A stretch of DNA of 53,253 bases from Hyphomicrobiales bacterium (lineage in GTDB: Bacteria; Pseudomonadota; Alphaproteobacteria; Rhizobiales; Rhizobiaceae), in assembly GCA_012842935.1 (NCBI GenBank), contig DUSC01000088.1:1-53253 (forward strand), written 5' to 3'. This document shows positions 35,291 through 44,148 of this stretch, in pieces; within the stretch, counting starts at the first letter, position 1, and each line of letters opens with the position of its first letter. Position numbers and translations under genes: made by a program. The notes below the pieces were generated by a model that was not told the origin of the DNA, ran no database searches, and saw nothing but the letters and a program-made list of their open reading frames with translations.

Positions 35291-36506
35291 CGGGCCTCCG
35301 CGTGCGGAACAGGACGAGGGTCATGACGGTCACGTTGAGCAGGTTCCAGGCGATGCCGTTCAGGAACGCTGCAGCGTAGGATCCGGTGAGATCGTAGATC
35401 CAGCCCGACATCCAGCCGCCCAGCGCCATGCCGGCGATCGTCGCCATGATGACGACGCCGACGCGCCGCCCGGCCTCCGCCGCCGGCATGTATTCCCGAA
35501 CGATGATGGCATAGCAGGGAACGATGCCGCCCTGCGAGAGACCGAAGACGAAGGACACGACATAGAGCGAGGCAAGTCCGTCGAAGGGGATGTAGAGAAG
35601 CAGCGAAAGGCCCTGCAGCACCGAGCCGATCAGCAGGGTGCGGATGCCGCCGATGCGGTCGGCGAGAATGCCCGAGCCGAGCCGGCTCACGATGCCGGCG
35701 CCGAGCATCAGCGCCAGCATCTCGGAGCCGCGCGCCACGCCGTAGCCGAGGTCGGCGCAATAGGCGACGATGTGGACCTGCGGCATCGACATCGCCACGC
35801 AGCATCCCAGGCCCGCGATCACCAGCAACGCCTGCAGAGCCGACGGCGAAAGGTCGATCGGCTTCGCCTTGAAGCCACCCGTCGATCCCGCATCCGCGCG
35901 GAGCGACGCCGCGTGCGGCCGGCGCCTGAGCATCAGAACGAGCGGGACCATGGTGACCAGGCAGATGATGCCGATGCCGAGATAGGTGGTGCGCCAGCCT
36001 TCGCTCACGAGGAAGGGCTGCATGGCCACCGGCCAGATGGCGCCGGCGAGATAGTTGCCGCTCGCCGCAGCCGTCACCGCGATGCCGCGCCGCAGCCGGA
36101 ACCAGTGCGAGATGTCGGCCAGCAGCGGGCCGAAGGTCGCCGAGGAACCGGCACCGATGAGCAGGCTCTGCACGACGGCGAACTGCGTGACCGACGCCGA
36201 CATCGCCGCCAGGACGAAACCAGTGCCGAGCGCGAGCGACGCGACGAGCGCCGGCAGCATGTAGCCCACACGATCGATCGCCCGGCCGATGAAGACGTTG
36301 CCGAGCGCAAATCCGATCATGGTCATCGTGTAGGGCAGCGAGGCGTCGGCGCGGTCGACGCCGAATTCGGCCTGTACCGCCGGCAGGACCACGATCACCG
36401 CCCACATGCCGACGCCGCCGAGAGTGGCGAACGCCACCGAAAGGCCGAGCCTCAACCAGGCGTAGGCACCGTCGATGTCGGCTGAATCGTCCCGGGCTGT
36501 CGCCAT
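35274..36506 (-). CDS. MFS transporter
   Basis: A 410-residue major facilitator with about 12 predicted membrane spans. After the second span it has the loop GRAIDRVGYMLPALVA, a variant of the MFS motif A, repeated in the second half as GILADRIGGIRTLLIG. It resembles the monocarboxylate/oxalate-type branch. ATG 36506 has GGAGG 9 bases upstream; the earlier ORF start is in sequence without coding character. First gene of the minus-strand run leading to the DAO, ALDH, FAH and GST genes. Substrate unknown; an aromatic acid or amine is likely from context. Confidence 0.9.
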   Translation of the reverse strand: MATARDDSADIDGAYAWLRLGLSVAFATLGGVGMWAVIVVLPAVQAEFGVDRADASLPYTMTMIGFALGNVFIGRAIDRVGYMLPALVASLALGTGFVLAAMSASVTQFAVVQSLLIGAGSSATFGPLLADISHWFRLRRGIAVTAAASGNYLAGAIWPVAMQPFLVSEGWRTTYLGIGIICLVTMVPLVLMLRRRPHAASLRADAGSTGGFKAKPIDLSPSALQALLVIAGLGCCVAMSMPQVHIVAYCADLGYGVARGSEMLALMLGAGIVSRLGSGILADRIGGIRTLLIGSVLQGLSLLLYIPFDGLASLYVVSFVFGLSQGGIVPCYAIIVREYMPAAEAGRRVGVVIMATIAGMALGGWMSGWIYDLTGSYAAAFLNGIAWNLLNVTVMTLVLFRTRRPVVYPA

Positions 36507-36648
36507 GTCGCTCGTCCTCCCCCGGCGACCCGTGCACGTCACCTGCCGCCAGCTTTCGCGCCTTTCGCCGCGACGGGCAGCGCCACGCATCGCCGAACGC
36601 TGTTCCAGGACGATCGCCCGGCGCGGTTCGGACACGGTCCTTATTCAT

Positions 36649-36667
36649 GACAATGACAATCAACTTT
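36649..36667. promoter_or_regulatory. Fur-box-like site upstream of exbB
   Basis: GACAATGACAATCAACTTT matches the 19-base Fur consensus GATAATGATAATCATTATC at 13 of 19 positions. It lies about 120 bases before exbB in the 279-base divergent gap. It is followed by CAAC-TTTTTT-GTTG, a short inverted repeat (36661-36674). In rhizobia iron control is often by RirA or Irr, so the regulator is not certain. Confidence 0.45.
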
Positions 36668-36785
36668 TTTGTTGCCGAGCGCCGGGCGGCGTTCTAAGGG
36701 GTTTCGGCGTCGGCGGCTCGCAGGTGCTCGCCCGCGCCGCCGGACATGGGCCGACGCCACGCTTGTTCGCAGAAGGACGACCGTT

Positions 36786-37742
36786 TTGCCGATCCGCGCG
36801 TTCCCGTTGATCCTGCTGGCCGTCATTTCCCTGGCCGGCCAGGCCGTCGGCTGCATCGCGCAGGAACAGGCAGCCGGGTCCGTGACCCGACCGGCGCCGG
36901 CGGAAGCGGCCGCACGCTTGGTCGCGCCGGCGGTGAACGGGACGACCGTCCGCTCGACCGCGACTGCACCGGCCGGGACCGGCGACCCGGAATCGATGCC
37001 GTTCGCCTTGGAGGAAAGTTCCTCGACGCTGCCGCGCGACCTGTCGCCGTGGGGCATGTTCATGGCGGCCGACATCGTTGTGAAGGCCGTGATGATCGGG
37101 CTGGCCGTCGCCTCGCTGGCGACGTGGACGGTGTGGTTCGCCAAGTCGATCGAGCTTGCCGCCGCCCGACGCCGGCTGCGTCGCGCCGTCCGCGCCATCT
37201 CGGCCGCCGACAATCTCGACGCGGCCCTCGGCGCCCTCGATCGCGAGGCAGGACCCGCCGCCCTGTTGGCGCGCGAGGCGAAGGAGGAGGTCGCGCTCTC
37301 GGCCGGTGATGGCGAACGCGTCGAAGGCGGCGGCATCAAGGAGCGAGTCGCCTCCCGCCTCGGCCGCATAGAATCGGCCGCCGCGCGGCGCATGACGCGC
37401 GGTACCGGCGTGCTCGCCACCGTCGGCTCGACGGCGCCCTTCGTCGGCCTGTTCGGCACGGTGTGGGGCATCATGAACGCCTTCATCGGCATCAGCGAGG
37501 CGCAGACGACGAACCTCGCCGTCGTCGCGCCCGGCATCGCCGAGGCGCTGCTGGCGACCGCCATGGGTCTCGTCGCCGCCATCCCTGCCGTCGTCGTCTA
37601 CAACACCTTCGCGCGGGCCATCGGCGGCTACCGCCAGATGCTTGCGGACGCCTCGGCCGGGGTCGAGCGGCTGGTCAGCCGAGACCTCGATCGCGGGCTG
37701 ATCGCGCGCCGGCCGATGCGCCGCGCCGCGGCCGCCGAATAG
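36786..37742 (+). CDS. exbB: TonB-system energiser ExbB
   Basis: A 318-residue MotA/TolQ/ExbB-family proton-channel subunit. The N-terminus has a signal-like segment (about 5-22) and a poorly conserved periplasmic stretch to about 75, the long form common in alphaproteobacteria. The first conserved membrane span is near 95-115, and the hallmark [19 protein letters not shown] and [20 protein letters not shown] (in part [15 protein letters not shown]) are near 215-280. I start at TTG 36786 with AAGGA 8 bases before; no ATG fits. First gene of exbB-exbD-tonB. Confidence 0.92.
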   Translation: MPIRAFPLILLAVISLAGQAVGCIAQEQAAGSVTRPAPAEAAARLVAPAVNGTTVRSTATAPAGTGDPESMPFALEESSSTLPRDLSPWGMFMAADIVVKAVMIGLAVASLATWTVWFAKSIELAAARRRLRRAVRAISAADNLDAALGALDREAGPAALLAREAKEEVALSAGDGERVEGGGIKERVASRLGRIESAAARRMTRGTGVLATVGSTAPFVGLFGTVWGIMNAFIGISEAQTTNLAVVAPGIAEALLATAMGLVAAIPAVVVYNTFARAIGGYRQMLADASAGVERLVSRDLDRGLIARRPMRRAAAAE

Positions 37743-37752
37743 GACCGTCTCC

Positions 37753-38208
37753 ATGGCCGCGAGAATCCGAGAAAACGACGGCGACGATCTCGAGGAGAAC
37801 CATGAGATCAACGTCACACCGTTCATCGACGTCATCCTCGTGCTGCTGATCATCTTCATGGTCGCAGCGCCGCTCGCCACCGTCGATGTCGATGTCGATC
37901 TGCCCGGCTCGACCGCGACGCCGGCGCCGCGGCCCGAGCAGCCGCTCTTCCTCACCCTCAAGGAAGACCTGACCCTGGCGCTGGGCAACGACGCGGTGTC
38001 GCGCGACCGTCTCGCCGCCGCCCTCGCCGCGCGCACGAACGGCGATACGCAGACCCGCATCTTCCTTCGGGCGGACAAGGCGGTCGGCTACGGCGACCTG
38101 ATGCAGGTGATGAACCTCCTGCGCGCCGCAGGCTACCTTAAGATCGCGCTAGTCGGGCTGGAGACCGCTGGCGCGCCTGCGGCTGCGGTGGCCGGGGAGC
38201 AGCCATGA
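37753..38208 (+). CDS. exbD: TonB-system energiser ExbD
   Basis: A 151-residue ExbD/TolR protein. It has the INVTPFIDVILVLLIIFMV membrane anchor with the essential Asp of PFIDV (about residue 25), then a periplasmic domain ending DLMQVMNLLRAAGYLKIALVG. It couples proton flow through ExbB to TonB. It lies 10 bases after exbB and its stop overlaps the tonB start (ATGA). Confidence 0.94.
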   Translation: MAARIRENDGDDLEENHEINVTPFIDVILVLLIIFMVAAPLATVDVDVDLPGSTATPAPRPEQPLFLTLKEDLTLALGNDAVSRDRLAAALAARTNGDTQTRIFLRADKAVGYGDLMQVMNLLRAAGYLKIALVGLETAGAPAAAVAGEQP

Positions 38209-39269
38209 CGACCGTCACCCTTCCGACCGCGCCGAGCCTCGACCTCGGCCGCCTTACGCGGAGCGACCGTGTCCTGTGGATCGCGGCCGCTGCGGCGGCG
38301 ATCTCCTTTCATGTCGCGATGGCCTATGCCGTGCAGTCGTTGCGGCCAGCCGCGCGGGACGGCGGTGCACCGCCGGCACTGGCGATCGAACTCGCGCCCG
38401 TCGCCATGGCTTCCCCGCGTGCCGTCGATGGCGACATCGTCGAGGCGGTTCCATCGGAGCCGGCGTCGGCCGCCGAAGCCGTCGAGACGCTGAGCGAAGC
38501 GGAGCCGGACGAGGTCGCCGAGGCGACCGAGCCGGCGCCGGAAACGGTGCAGCCCGCGGTCGAGGCCATCGACGCGGTCGCGGCGGGGACGCTTTCTGCC
38601 GAGGACACGCCCGCCGCGAGCCCGCTGGCGCCGCCGGAGAAGGTGCAGAGGGTGGCGATTGCGCCGATCGACGAAAACATTCCCGACCCGCCGGAGCGGG
38701 AGATGGCGACGGAGACCGAAGAAGTCGTCCCCGACGTGCTCGAGGCTGTGACGCCGGAAGTCGACGTGCCGTTGCCGCAGCCGCGGCCAACGGTCGCCGA
38801 GTTTGCCGAAGCCGACAGGAAGTCGGAGGCGAAGGCGCGGAAACCCGCGACGCAAACCCGCGCCGCCCCGAAGAGGAAGGCCGCCGCCACGGCGACGGCC
38901 GTTGCGGCAGCGAAGGCCGACGCGCCGTCGCCGAAGGCGGCGGCGCCGGAAAGGTTCGCGACGGTGGCTCAGCCCACGGTCAGCCCGGCGAAATGGCAGT
39001 CGCGCGTTCTCTCCTGGCTGAACCGGCACAAGCGCTACCCGTCGAGCGCCAGGTCGCTGCGGCAGGAGGGCCTCGTTCACGTCGCCTTCACCATCGACCG
39101 GGGCGGACGCGTCACGTCCTCGCACGTCGCCCGTTCATCGGGAATCCCGGCCCTCGACCAGGCCGCGCTCGACATGGTACGCCGTGCCTCGCCGGTGCCG
39201 GCACCGCCGCCGGAGATCGCCTCATCGGCTCTGCGAATCGCCGTGCCGGTCGAATTTTCGCTGCGCTAG
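38205..39269 (+). CDS. tonB: TonB protein
   Basis: A 354-residue TonB. One membrane span (about 24-45) follows a short cytoplasmic tail. A long Ala/Glu/Pro-rich periplasmic spacer (60-230) leads into a Lys/Ala-rich stretch (about 200-250). The C-terminal domain starts near LSWLNRHKRYPSSAR and has the TonB fold motif GLVHVAFTIDRGGRV and LDQAALDMVRRASP. It transmits energy to outer-membrane receptors for siderophores, haem or other ligands. No receptor gene is in the window, so its partners are elsewhere. Confidence 0.93.
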   Translation: MTTVTLPTAPSLDLGRLTRSDRVLWIAAAAAAISFHVAMAYAVQSLRPAARDGGAPPALAIELAPVAMASPRAVDGDIVEAVPSEPASAAEAVETLSEAEPDEVAEATEPAPETVQPAVEAIDAVAAGTLSAEDTPAASPLAPPEKVQRVAIAPIDENIPDPPEREMATETEEVVPDVLEAVTPEVDVPLPQPRPTVAEFAEADRKSEAKARKPATQTRAAPKRKAAATATAVAAAKADAPSPKAAAPERFATVAQPTVSPAKWQSRVLSWLNRHKRYPSSARSLRQEGLVHVAFTIDRGGRVTSSHVARSSGIPALDQAALDMVRRASPVPAPPPEIASSALRIAVPVEFSLR

Positions 39270-39291
39270 ACTCGGGTACCGACACCTCCGA

Positions 39292-39753
39292 CTACTGGAC
39301 GATGACGATCCGCGTGTTCTGCGGGCCGAACACCTTCACCAGTTCGAAGAACTCCTCGGCATTGTCGGGATGCAAACGGATGCAGCCATGCGAGGCGGGC
39401 CGACCGAGGCGTTTCACGTACGGCGTGGCATGGACCGCATAGCCTTCGTGGAAGAACACCGAGTGCGGCATCGGCGCGTTGTCGTACTTCTTGGAGTACC
39501 ACATCTCGTGCATGCGGGTCGGTTTGAACGATCCGGTCGGCGTGACATAGCCCTTGGCGGCGGTGGACACCTTCCATTCGAAGGCCTGCCTGCCGTCGAC
39601 CAGGACGCGCATCTTCTGTTCCGAGATCGAGACCTTGGCGACGATCTCGCTTGCCGCGTCGGCCGCTCCGGTGCCGGCTCCGAACATGAGCGCCGCCCCG
39701 GTCAGGGCACAGGCGGCGATGTTGATCAGGCGGGTCGAAAAGGTCGTTGCCAT
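39292..39753 (-). CDS. L,D-transpeptidase (YkuD/ErfK family)
   Basis: A 153-residue exported L,D-transpeptidase: signal peptide (about 1-33) followed directly by a minimal YkuD catalytic domain. The active-site motif is complete: FHEGYAVHATPYVKRLGRPA with SHGCIRLHPDNAEE (catalytic Cys about 128). It makes 3-3 crosslinks in peptidoglycan or anchors proteins to it. It converges with tonB (22 bases apart) and starts upstream of an extended regulatory gap. It lacks peptidoglycan-binding domains. Confidence 0.92.
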   Translation of the reverse strand: MATTFSTRLINIAACALTGAALMFGAGTGAADAASEIVAKVSISEQKMRVLVDGRQAFEWKVSTAAKGYVTPTGSFKPTRMHEMWYSKKYDNAPMPHSVFFHEGYAVHATPYVKRLGRPASHGCIRLHPDNAEEFFELVKVFGPQNTRIVIVQ

Positions 39754-39882
39754 CGGGTGTCTCCATCGGTTCGCGATGGGGCCCTTATGGTTAAGACCCG
39801 TTTCGGCCGTATTTCGCGGAATCCGTCTTTTTGTTTCGATTCTGTTTCAGATCGCGAAAGTTTACGTCGATTTCGTGCCCGA

Positions 39883-39909
39883 TCCTGTCCGAATCCTGTC
39901 CGAATCTGT
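39883..39909. promoter_or_regulatory. Tandem 11-base direct repeats before a small ORF
   Basis: TCCTGTCCGAA occurs twice in perfect tandem (39883-39893 and 39894-39904), followed by the partial copy TCTGT. An 11-base period puts the units on one face of the helix, the typical geometry of OmpR/PhoB-type response-regulator sites. Two OmpR-type regulators lie 0.5-2 kb downstream. The repeats are 85-105 bases before the first small ORF. Confidence 0.5.
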
Positions 39910-39988
39910 GGATTCGCCCGATTCCGCCTGCAACTTGAATGCAACACGAAAGCCGCCGCGCGGCATCGTCCCGAAACAGGGAGCGGCG

Positions 39989-40174
39989 ATGATGCCGAGG
40001 AAAGCGGAGACCGACGGCGGGCGCATGGGACGGAAGGGAGCCATCTGGCTGGCGAAGGTGAGCGCGGCGACCGCGCTGCTGGCCGTGATCGGCATCTTCG
40101 CGGCGCCGGCAGACGGCAACCTGGCGCCCGGGGAACCACCGGCACAGGTTCGACATTTCTCCGTACACGGATGA
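39989..40174 (+). CDS. Small single-span membrane protein (hypothetical)
   Basis: A 61-residue ORF: a basic N-terminus (MMPRKAETDGGRMGRKG), one hydrophobic segment IWLAKVSAATALLAVIGIFA (about 20-39), and a short polar tail. A GGGAG lies 6-8 bases before the ATG pair. It is a single-pass or signal-anchored small protein with no recognised family. It follows the 11-base repeats and is 24 bases before a second small ORF of the same design. The ORF track embeds it in a longer frame; the part before 39989 is unlikely to be coding. Confidence 0.45.
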   Translation: MMPRKAETDGGRMGRKGAIWLAKVSAATALLAVIGIFAAPADGNLAPGEPPAQVRHFSVHG

Positions 40175-40198
40175 CCGGCCGCCGCAGCGGCAGAACGG

Positions 40199-40363
40199 AT
40201 GGACGACATGAGGGCGCGCAAGGCAACACTTCTTCTGACGGCTCTGCTCTATGCGCAGGGCCTGCTCGGCGTGGCCGCAGTGGCCGCCGTCCTGATGCGG
40301 CTTCCGGCGGAAGCGCCGAAGAACTCTCCCGTCGCCGCGGCCGCGATCTCCGACGTCGGATAG
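40199..40363 (+). CDS. Second small single-span membrane protein (hypothetical)
   Basis: A 54-residue ORF too short for the track. It starts MDDMRARKATLLLTALLYAQ, continues with a hydrophobic stretch GLLGVAAVAAVLM (about 21-33), and ends with an Ala/Pro-rich tail and TAG. The start may be at the first ATG (40199) or the internal ATG nine bases later. Like its neighbour it has positive residues before a single hydrophobic helix. It converges with the degenerate response regulator gene. No function is known; with the upstream repeats it could be a response-regulator target. Confidence 0.45.
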   Translation: MDDMRARKATLLLTALLYAQGLLGVAAVAAVLMRLPAEAPKNSPVAAAAISDVG

Positions 40364-40398
40364 CGAACTTGATCGCCTTGAGCGTCGCCCAGGGATCG

Positions 40399-41070
40399 TC
40401 ATGGCGGATCGAAGCGGTAACCCGCTCCGCGTACGGTGACGATGCTTTCGGTGCCGAGCTTCCGCCGCAGCCGCACGATGCGCGAATCGATGGACCTGTC
40501 GAACGCCTCGCTGGTCTCCGCCGGCGCGGCGGCGATGATGTCGTCGCGGCTGAGCACGACATGCGGGTTGGCCGTGAACAGCCGGAGGAGAGCGACCTGC
40601 CCGGCCGACAGCATGTCTTCCTCGCCCGTCCGGTGCATGACGATCGCCGCCCTGAGATCGACGGTCGACGTCTCCAGCACGAGCAGTTCCGGCTGGTGAT
40701 GCCGGCCTCTGGCAACGAGGCCCCCGACACGGGCGGCGAGTTCGCGCCGGTCGATCGGCCGGGCGACGGCGTCGGCGGCGCCCAGTTCAAGGGCGAGTAT
40801 CCTGTCGAGAAGATTGCCGGGAGCGCCGACGGCGATGAACAGTGCGCCGCTTTCGCCGGCACGGCGCCTGAGCAGGTCGAGCCCCGCGCCGTCGCCGGTT
40901 TCCAGATCGACCACGGCGACGTCGGCCCTCTCGGCGGAAAGAATCGTGTCGGCCTCCCAGACCTCGCCGGCGATGCGAACATCGTAGCCCCGCCTTTCAA
41001 GATAAGAGCCCAGACCGTCCTGCGCCTCGGCCAGCCCCACGAGGACAACAACCGCCCGCGCCGCCGCCAT
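40399..41070 (-). CDS. OmpR-family response regulator with degenerate receiver
   Basis: A 223-residue protein: receiver-like domain (1-115) plus a winged-helix DNA-binding domain (130-222, ending IVTVRGAGYRFDPP). The receiver keeps the phosphorylatable Asp55 (VVDLE), but the acidic pair of the metal site is reduced to a lone Glu15 in GLAEAQDG, and the invariant Lys is Arg104 (VARPIDRRE). Phosphorylation-dependent switching is therefore doubtful and it may act as a phosphorylation-independent regulator. It diverges from an intact response regulator with 45 bases between the starts, so the two probably share control. Confidence 0.88.
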   Translation of the reverse strand: MAAARAVVVLVGLAEAQDGLGSYLERRGYDVRIAGEVWEADTILSAERADVAVVDLETGDGAGLDLLRRRAGESGALFIAVGAPGNLLDRILALELGAADAVARPIDRRELAARVGGLVARGRHHQPELLVLETSTVDLRAAIVMHRTGEEDMLSAGQVALLRLFTANPHVVLSRDDIIAAAPAETSEAFDRSIDSRIVRLRRKLGTESIVTVRGAGYRFDPP

Positions 41071-41115
41071 CTTCGCCTTCGCGCTCCAGATCGCCGATGA
41101 AATGAACTAGACAAC

Positions 41116-41907
41116 ATGTTTATACCGAATCTACTTTCCGCCGAAAGCGGAGGCGAGATCCCCCTGCGAGCGCGCATAGCTATCGTCGAAGACGAACCGG
41201 ATCTTCGCGAAGCCGTGGCTGAATATCTTGCCGCGAACGGCTTCGACGTGATGACGGCGGCCGACGCCGCGGAGATGCGGTCTCTCGCGGCGGAGGAGCC
41301 GTTTCATCTCGCCATTCTCGACATCGCCATGCCGGGCGAGGACGGGCTCTCGCTCGGTCGCTGGCTGCGCTCCAGGATGCCGCTCGGCATCATCTTCGCT
41401 TCCGCGGCCGGAACGACGATCGACCGGATCGTCGGCCTCGAAATCGGCGCCGACGACTATCTGGTGAAGCCTTATGAACTGCGCGAGCTCCTGGCGCGGG
41501 TGCGCAGCGTGCTGCGCCGCGTGCCGACGTCGCTCGGCACGCCCCCGGCCGGGCCGGGCAGCGCAGCCGGCACGCGCAGGGTCGTGACCTTCGGCCCGTA
41601 CAGCGCCGACCTCGAAAGCCGCCGCGTCATCGGCCCGGCCGGCGCGGCGGTCGAACTGTCGCGGAGCGAATACGACGTACTCGAGGTCTTCCTGACCCGG
41701 CCGAACCGGCTGCTGACCCGCGCGGCGCTCGCCGACGCCATCGGCGCCGAAGACAACGGCGAGGACTCGCGGGCGATCGACATCCGCATCATGCGGCTGC
41801 GCAGGAAGATCGAGGAGGACCCGGCCAATCCGCGTTTCCTGCGCACGGTGCGCGGCGAAGGCTACGTGTTCGCGATCCCGTCCGCCGGCGAGCCGGGCGA
41901 AGCATGA
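41116..41907 (+). CDS. OmpR-family response regulator (intact receiver)
   Basis: A 263-residue regulator. The receiver has the acidic pair Glu25-Asp26 (VEDEPDL), phospho-acceptor Asp69 (AILDIAMPGEDG) and Lys118 (YLVKPYELRELLARV). The winged helix (about 160-255) ends FLRTVRGEGYVFAIP. The extended N-terminus (about 16 residues) has no clear Shine-Dalgarno at 41116, so the true start is uncertain. It is followed 21 bases later by a hybrid histidine kinase gene, its probable partner. Confidence 0.92.
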   Translation: MFIPNLLSAESGGEIPLRARIAIVEDEPDLREAVAEYLAANGFDVMTAADAAEMRSLAAEEPFHLAILDIAMPGEDGLSLGRWLRSRMPLGIIFASAAGTTIDRIVGLEIGADDYLVKPYELRELLARVRSVLRRVPTSLGTPPAGPGSAAGTRRVVTFGPYSADLESRRVIGPAGAAVELSRSEYDVLEVFLTRPNRLLTRAALADAIGAEDNGEDSRAIDIRIMRLRRKIEEDPANPRFLRTVRGEGYVFAIPSAGEPGEA

Positions 41908-41928
41908 CCCTCCGCCCCTGACCGGATC

Positions 41929-44010
41929 ATGATCGACACGACGCCGCCCAGCATCGATCCCGGCATCGACCAGCCGGGCATCTCCGTCGCAGCGGCGAGA
42001 GCCGCCCGGCGACTGCGCTACGCCCACGACTGGACGGCGGAAATCGACGGCATCGTCGAGATGCTGGGACGTGCGCTCGGCGCCCACCGTTCGATCCTGT
42101 TCCGCCTGCGCGAGGAACCGGGACAGGGCCTGACCCAGTCGATCGCATCCTACTGGGTCGACGAAAGCGTTGCCGGCGTGGGACCGCCGACGGTCATCGT
42201 GCAGGCCGTGGTGCAGTCCGATCCGCTTCTCGAGCAGATCGCCGAGGAAGGGCGGCAGGGCAAGATGTTCGCCGGCCTGACCCGCGACATCGACGGCTTC
42301 CTGCGCAGCGACTTCGAGAAGCAGAAGATCAAGTCGTTCGCCTCCGTGGCGGTCTTCGCGCACGGCCACTCCTGGGGTTCGCTGGCGGTCAACGACTGCG
42401 TCGAGGAGCGCCGCTGGACAGACGAGGAGAAGGCCGCGCTGGAGATCGTGGCGCTGGCCATCGGCGACGCGATCGAGCGTTCGCAGTCGGAACAGCATGC
42501 CGGCGAGATCATCCGCTCGGCGATGCTGCAGGCCTCGCTCGACGCCATCATCGTCATCGACGAGACCGGCAAGATCATCGAGTTCAACCCGGCGGCGGAG
42601 ACGATCTTCGGCTACCCGCGCTCGTTCATCATCGGCAAGGACGTGCTCGACACGATCATTCCCCACTTCTATCGCAACGGCTACGCCAGTGGCGGGGAAT
42701 ACATGCTCGGCCGCGGCGCGCCGATGGTGGGGCGCCGGCTGGAAACCGTCTCGCAGAACGCGGCCGGCGAGGTCTTTCCGATCGAGCTGACCGCCTTCGA
42801 GATCAAGGCCGCTGACCGCCGGCTGTTCCTCGCCTCGATCCGCGACCTGCGCGAGAAGCGGCGCGCCGAGGACGAGATCAACCGCCAGCGCGAGAAGCTG
42901 CACCAGAACGAGAAGATGGCTGCGATGGGCTCGCTGCTCGCCGGCGTCTCGCACGAACTGAACAATCCGCTGGCCGTCGTGGTCGCGCAGTCGACCCTTC
43001 TGCACGAATTCGCCGCCGACCCGCAGACCAAGGTACGCGCCGAGAAGGTGCGCGCCGCCGCCGAACGCTGCGGCCGGATCGTAAAGAGCTTCCTCGGCAT
43101 GGTGCGCCTGCATCCGACCGAGCAGGTGACGACCGACCTGAACCAGGTCGTGCGTTCCGCACTCGAAGTGACCGCCTACGGTGCGCGCAGCGCCGGGATC
43201 GGCATCGACACCGACCTCGTCGAAGGCGGCCTTCCGGTTCTGGCCGATCCCGACCATCTCACTCAGGTGGCGGCCAACTTCCTGGTGAACAGCCAGCACG
43301 CGCTGGCCGCCGTGCCGAAGGACCGGCGCATCCGCGTGCGCACCGTCCGCAACGGCGACAGCGTCGGGTTCTCGGTCGAGGACAACGGGCCGGGCATTGC
43401 GCCGGAGATCCGCCACCGCATCTTCGAATCCTACTTCACCACAAAGCCGGTCGGGGTGGGCACCGGCATCGGCCTGTCGATCTCGCGCCAGATCATCGAG
43501 CGCCACCGCGGCCGCATCTGGTTCGAGGAGGCGGCGCCGCAGGGCGCCCGTTTCGTCGTCGAGCTTCCCGCGGCGAAGAAGGCAGGCATCGGCACGGAGG
43601 AAGAGCGGGACACGTCCGCCGGACTGAGGCGCGCGCTGATCGTCGACGACGAGCCCGACGTCGCCGCCTCCCTCGCCGACATCCTCGAACTGATGGGCAT
43701 CAAGTCGACGGTGATGACCCAGTGGACGTCTGCCGCCGAGGCGCTGGAGCAGGCCCGGCCGGACATCGTCTTCAGCGACCTGCGCATGCCGGGTACCGGC
43801 GGCGTCGCGCTCTACCGCGAACTGCTCGACCGCCGTGCCGACTTCGCCCGCCGCTTCGTGCTGGTCACCGGGGACATGATCGGCGCCCGTGCCGAGGTCG
43901 ATGCGCTGGCGGCGCACCTGCGGCCGCTCATCCTGGAAAAGCCGTTCTCGACGCTCGACGTCCGCGGCGTGCTGGCCGCCGTCGCCGACCAGATCGCACT
44001 GACGCGCTGA
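41929..44010 (+). CDS. Hybrid sensor histidine kinase (GAF-PAS-HisKA-HATPase-REC)
   Basis: A 693-residue soluble kinase with no membrane span. Order: GAF-like domain (about 25-185), PAS (about 195-310, EFNPAAETIFGYPRSFIIGK), a coiled coil (305-330), HisKA with His342 (LLAGVSHELNNPLAV), an HATPase domain with Asn454 (NFLVNSQHAL), VEDNGPGIAP, YFTTKP and GTGIGLSIS, then a C-terminal receiver with Asp617 (VFSDLRMPGTGG) and EKPFS. It should sense a cytoplasmic signal and phosphorylate either its own receiver or the upstream regulator. The lack of a periplasmic sensor fits a diffusible or redox signal. Confidence 0.93.
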   Translation: MIDTTPPSIDPGIDQPGISVAAARAARRLRYAHDWTAEIDGIVEMLGRALGAHRSILFRLREEPGQGLTQSIASYWVDESVAGVGPPTVIVQAVVQSDPLLEQIAEEGRQGKMFAGLTRDIDGFLRSDFEKQKIKSFASVAVFAHGHSWGSLAVNDCVEERRWTDEEKAALEIVALAIGDAIERSQSEQHAGEIIRSAMLQASLDAIIVIDETGKIIEFNPAAETIFGYPRSFIIGKDVLDTIIPHFYRNGYASGGEYMLGRGAPMVGRRLETVSQNAAGEVFPIELTAFEIKAADRRLFLASIRDLREKRRAEDEINRQREKLHQNEKMAAMGSLLAGVSHELNNPLAVVVAQSTLLHEFAADPQTKVRAEKVRAAAERCGRIVKSFLGMVRLHPTEQVTTDLNQVVRSALEVTAYGARSAGIGIDTDLVEGGLPVLADPDHLTQVAANFLVNSQHALAAVPKDRRIRVRTVRNGDSVGFSVEDNGPGIAPEIRHRIFESYFTTKPVGVGTGIGLSISRQIIERHRGRIWFEEAAPQGARFVVELPAAKKAGIGTEEERDTSAGLRRALIVDDEPDVAASLADILELMGIKSTVMTQWTSAAEALEQARPDIVFSDLRMPGTGGVALYRELLDRRADFARRFVLVTGDMIGARAEVDALAAHLRPLILEKPFSTLDVRGVLAAVADQIALTR

Positions 44011-44148
44011 GGCGCGCGGCGCGGCCTTCACCCCCCCTTTGCGGTGAGGCAAGGGCGCGGGCACCCGACTTCGCGGACAAGCGGGATCGTGCCCGGGAGG
44101 GCATGGCGGACTCGCGGTTTTCCAGGTCGCGGTCGCGTGCAGCGGGCG

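Noticed and set aside
41131-44064. 977-residue minus-strand ORF
   Set aside because: Fully antisense to the response regulator and hybrid kinase, whose motifs are all on the plus strand. Long antisense frames are expected at this GC content.
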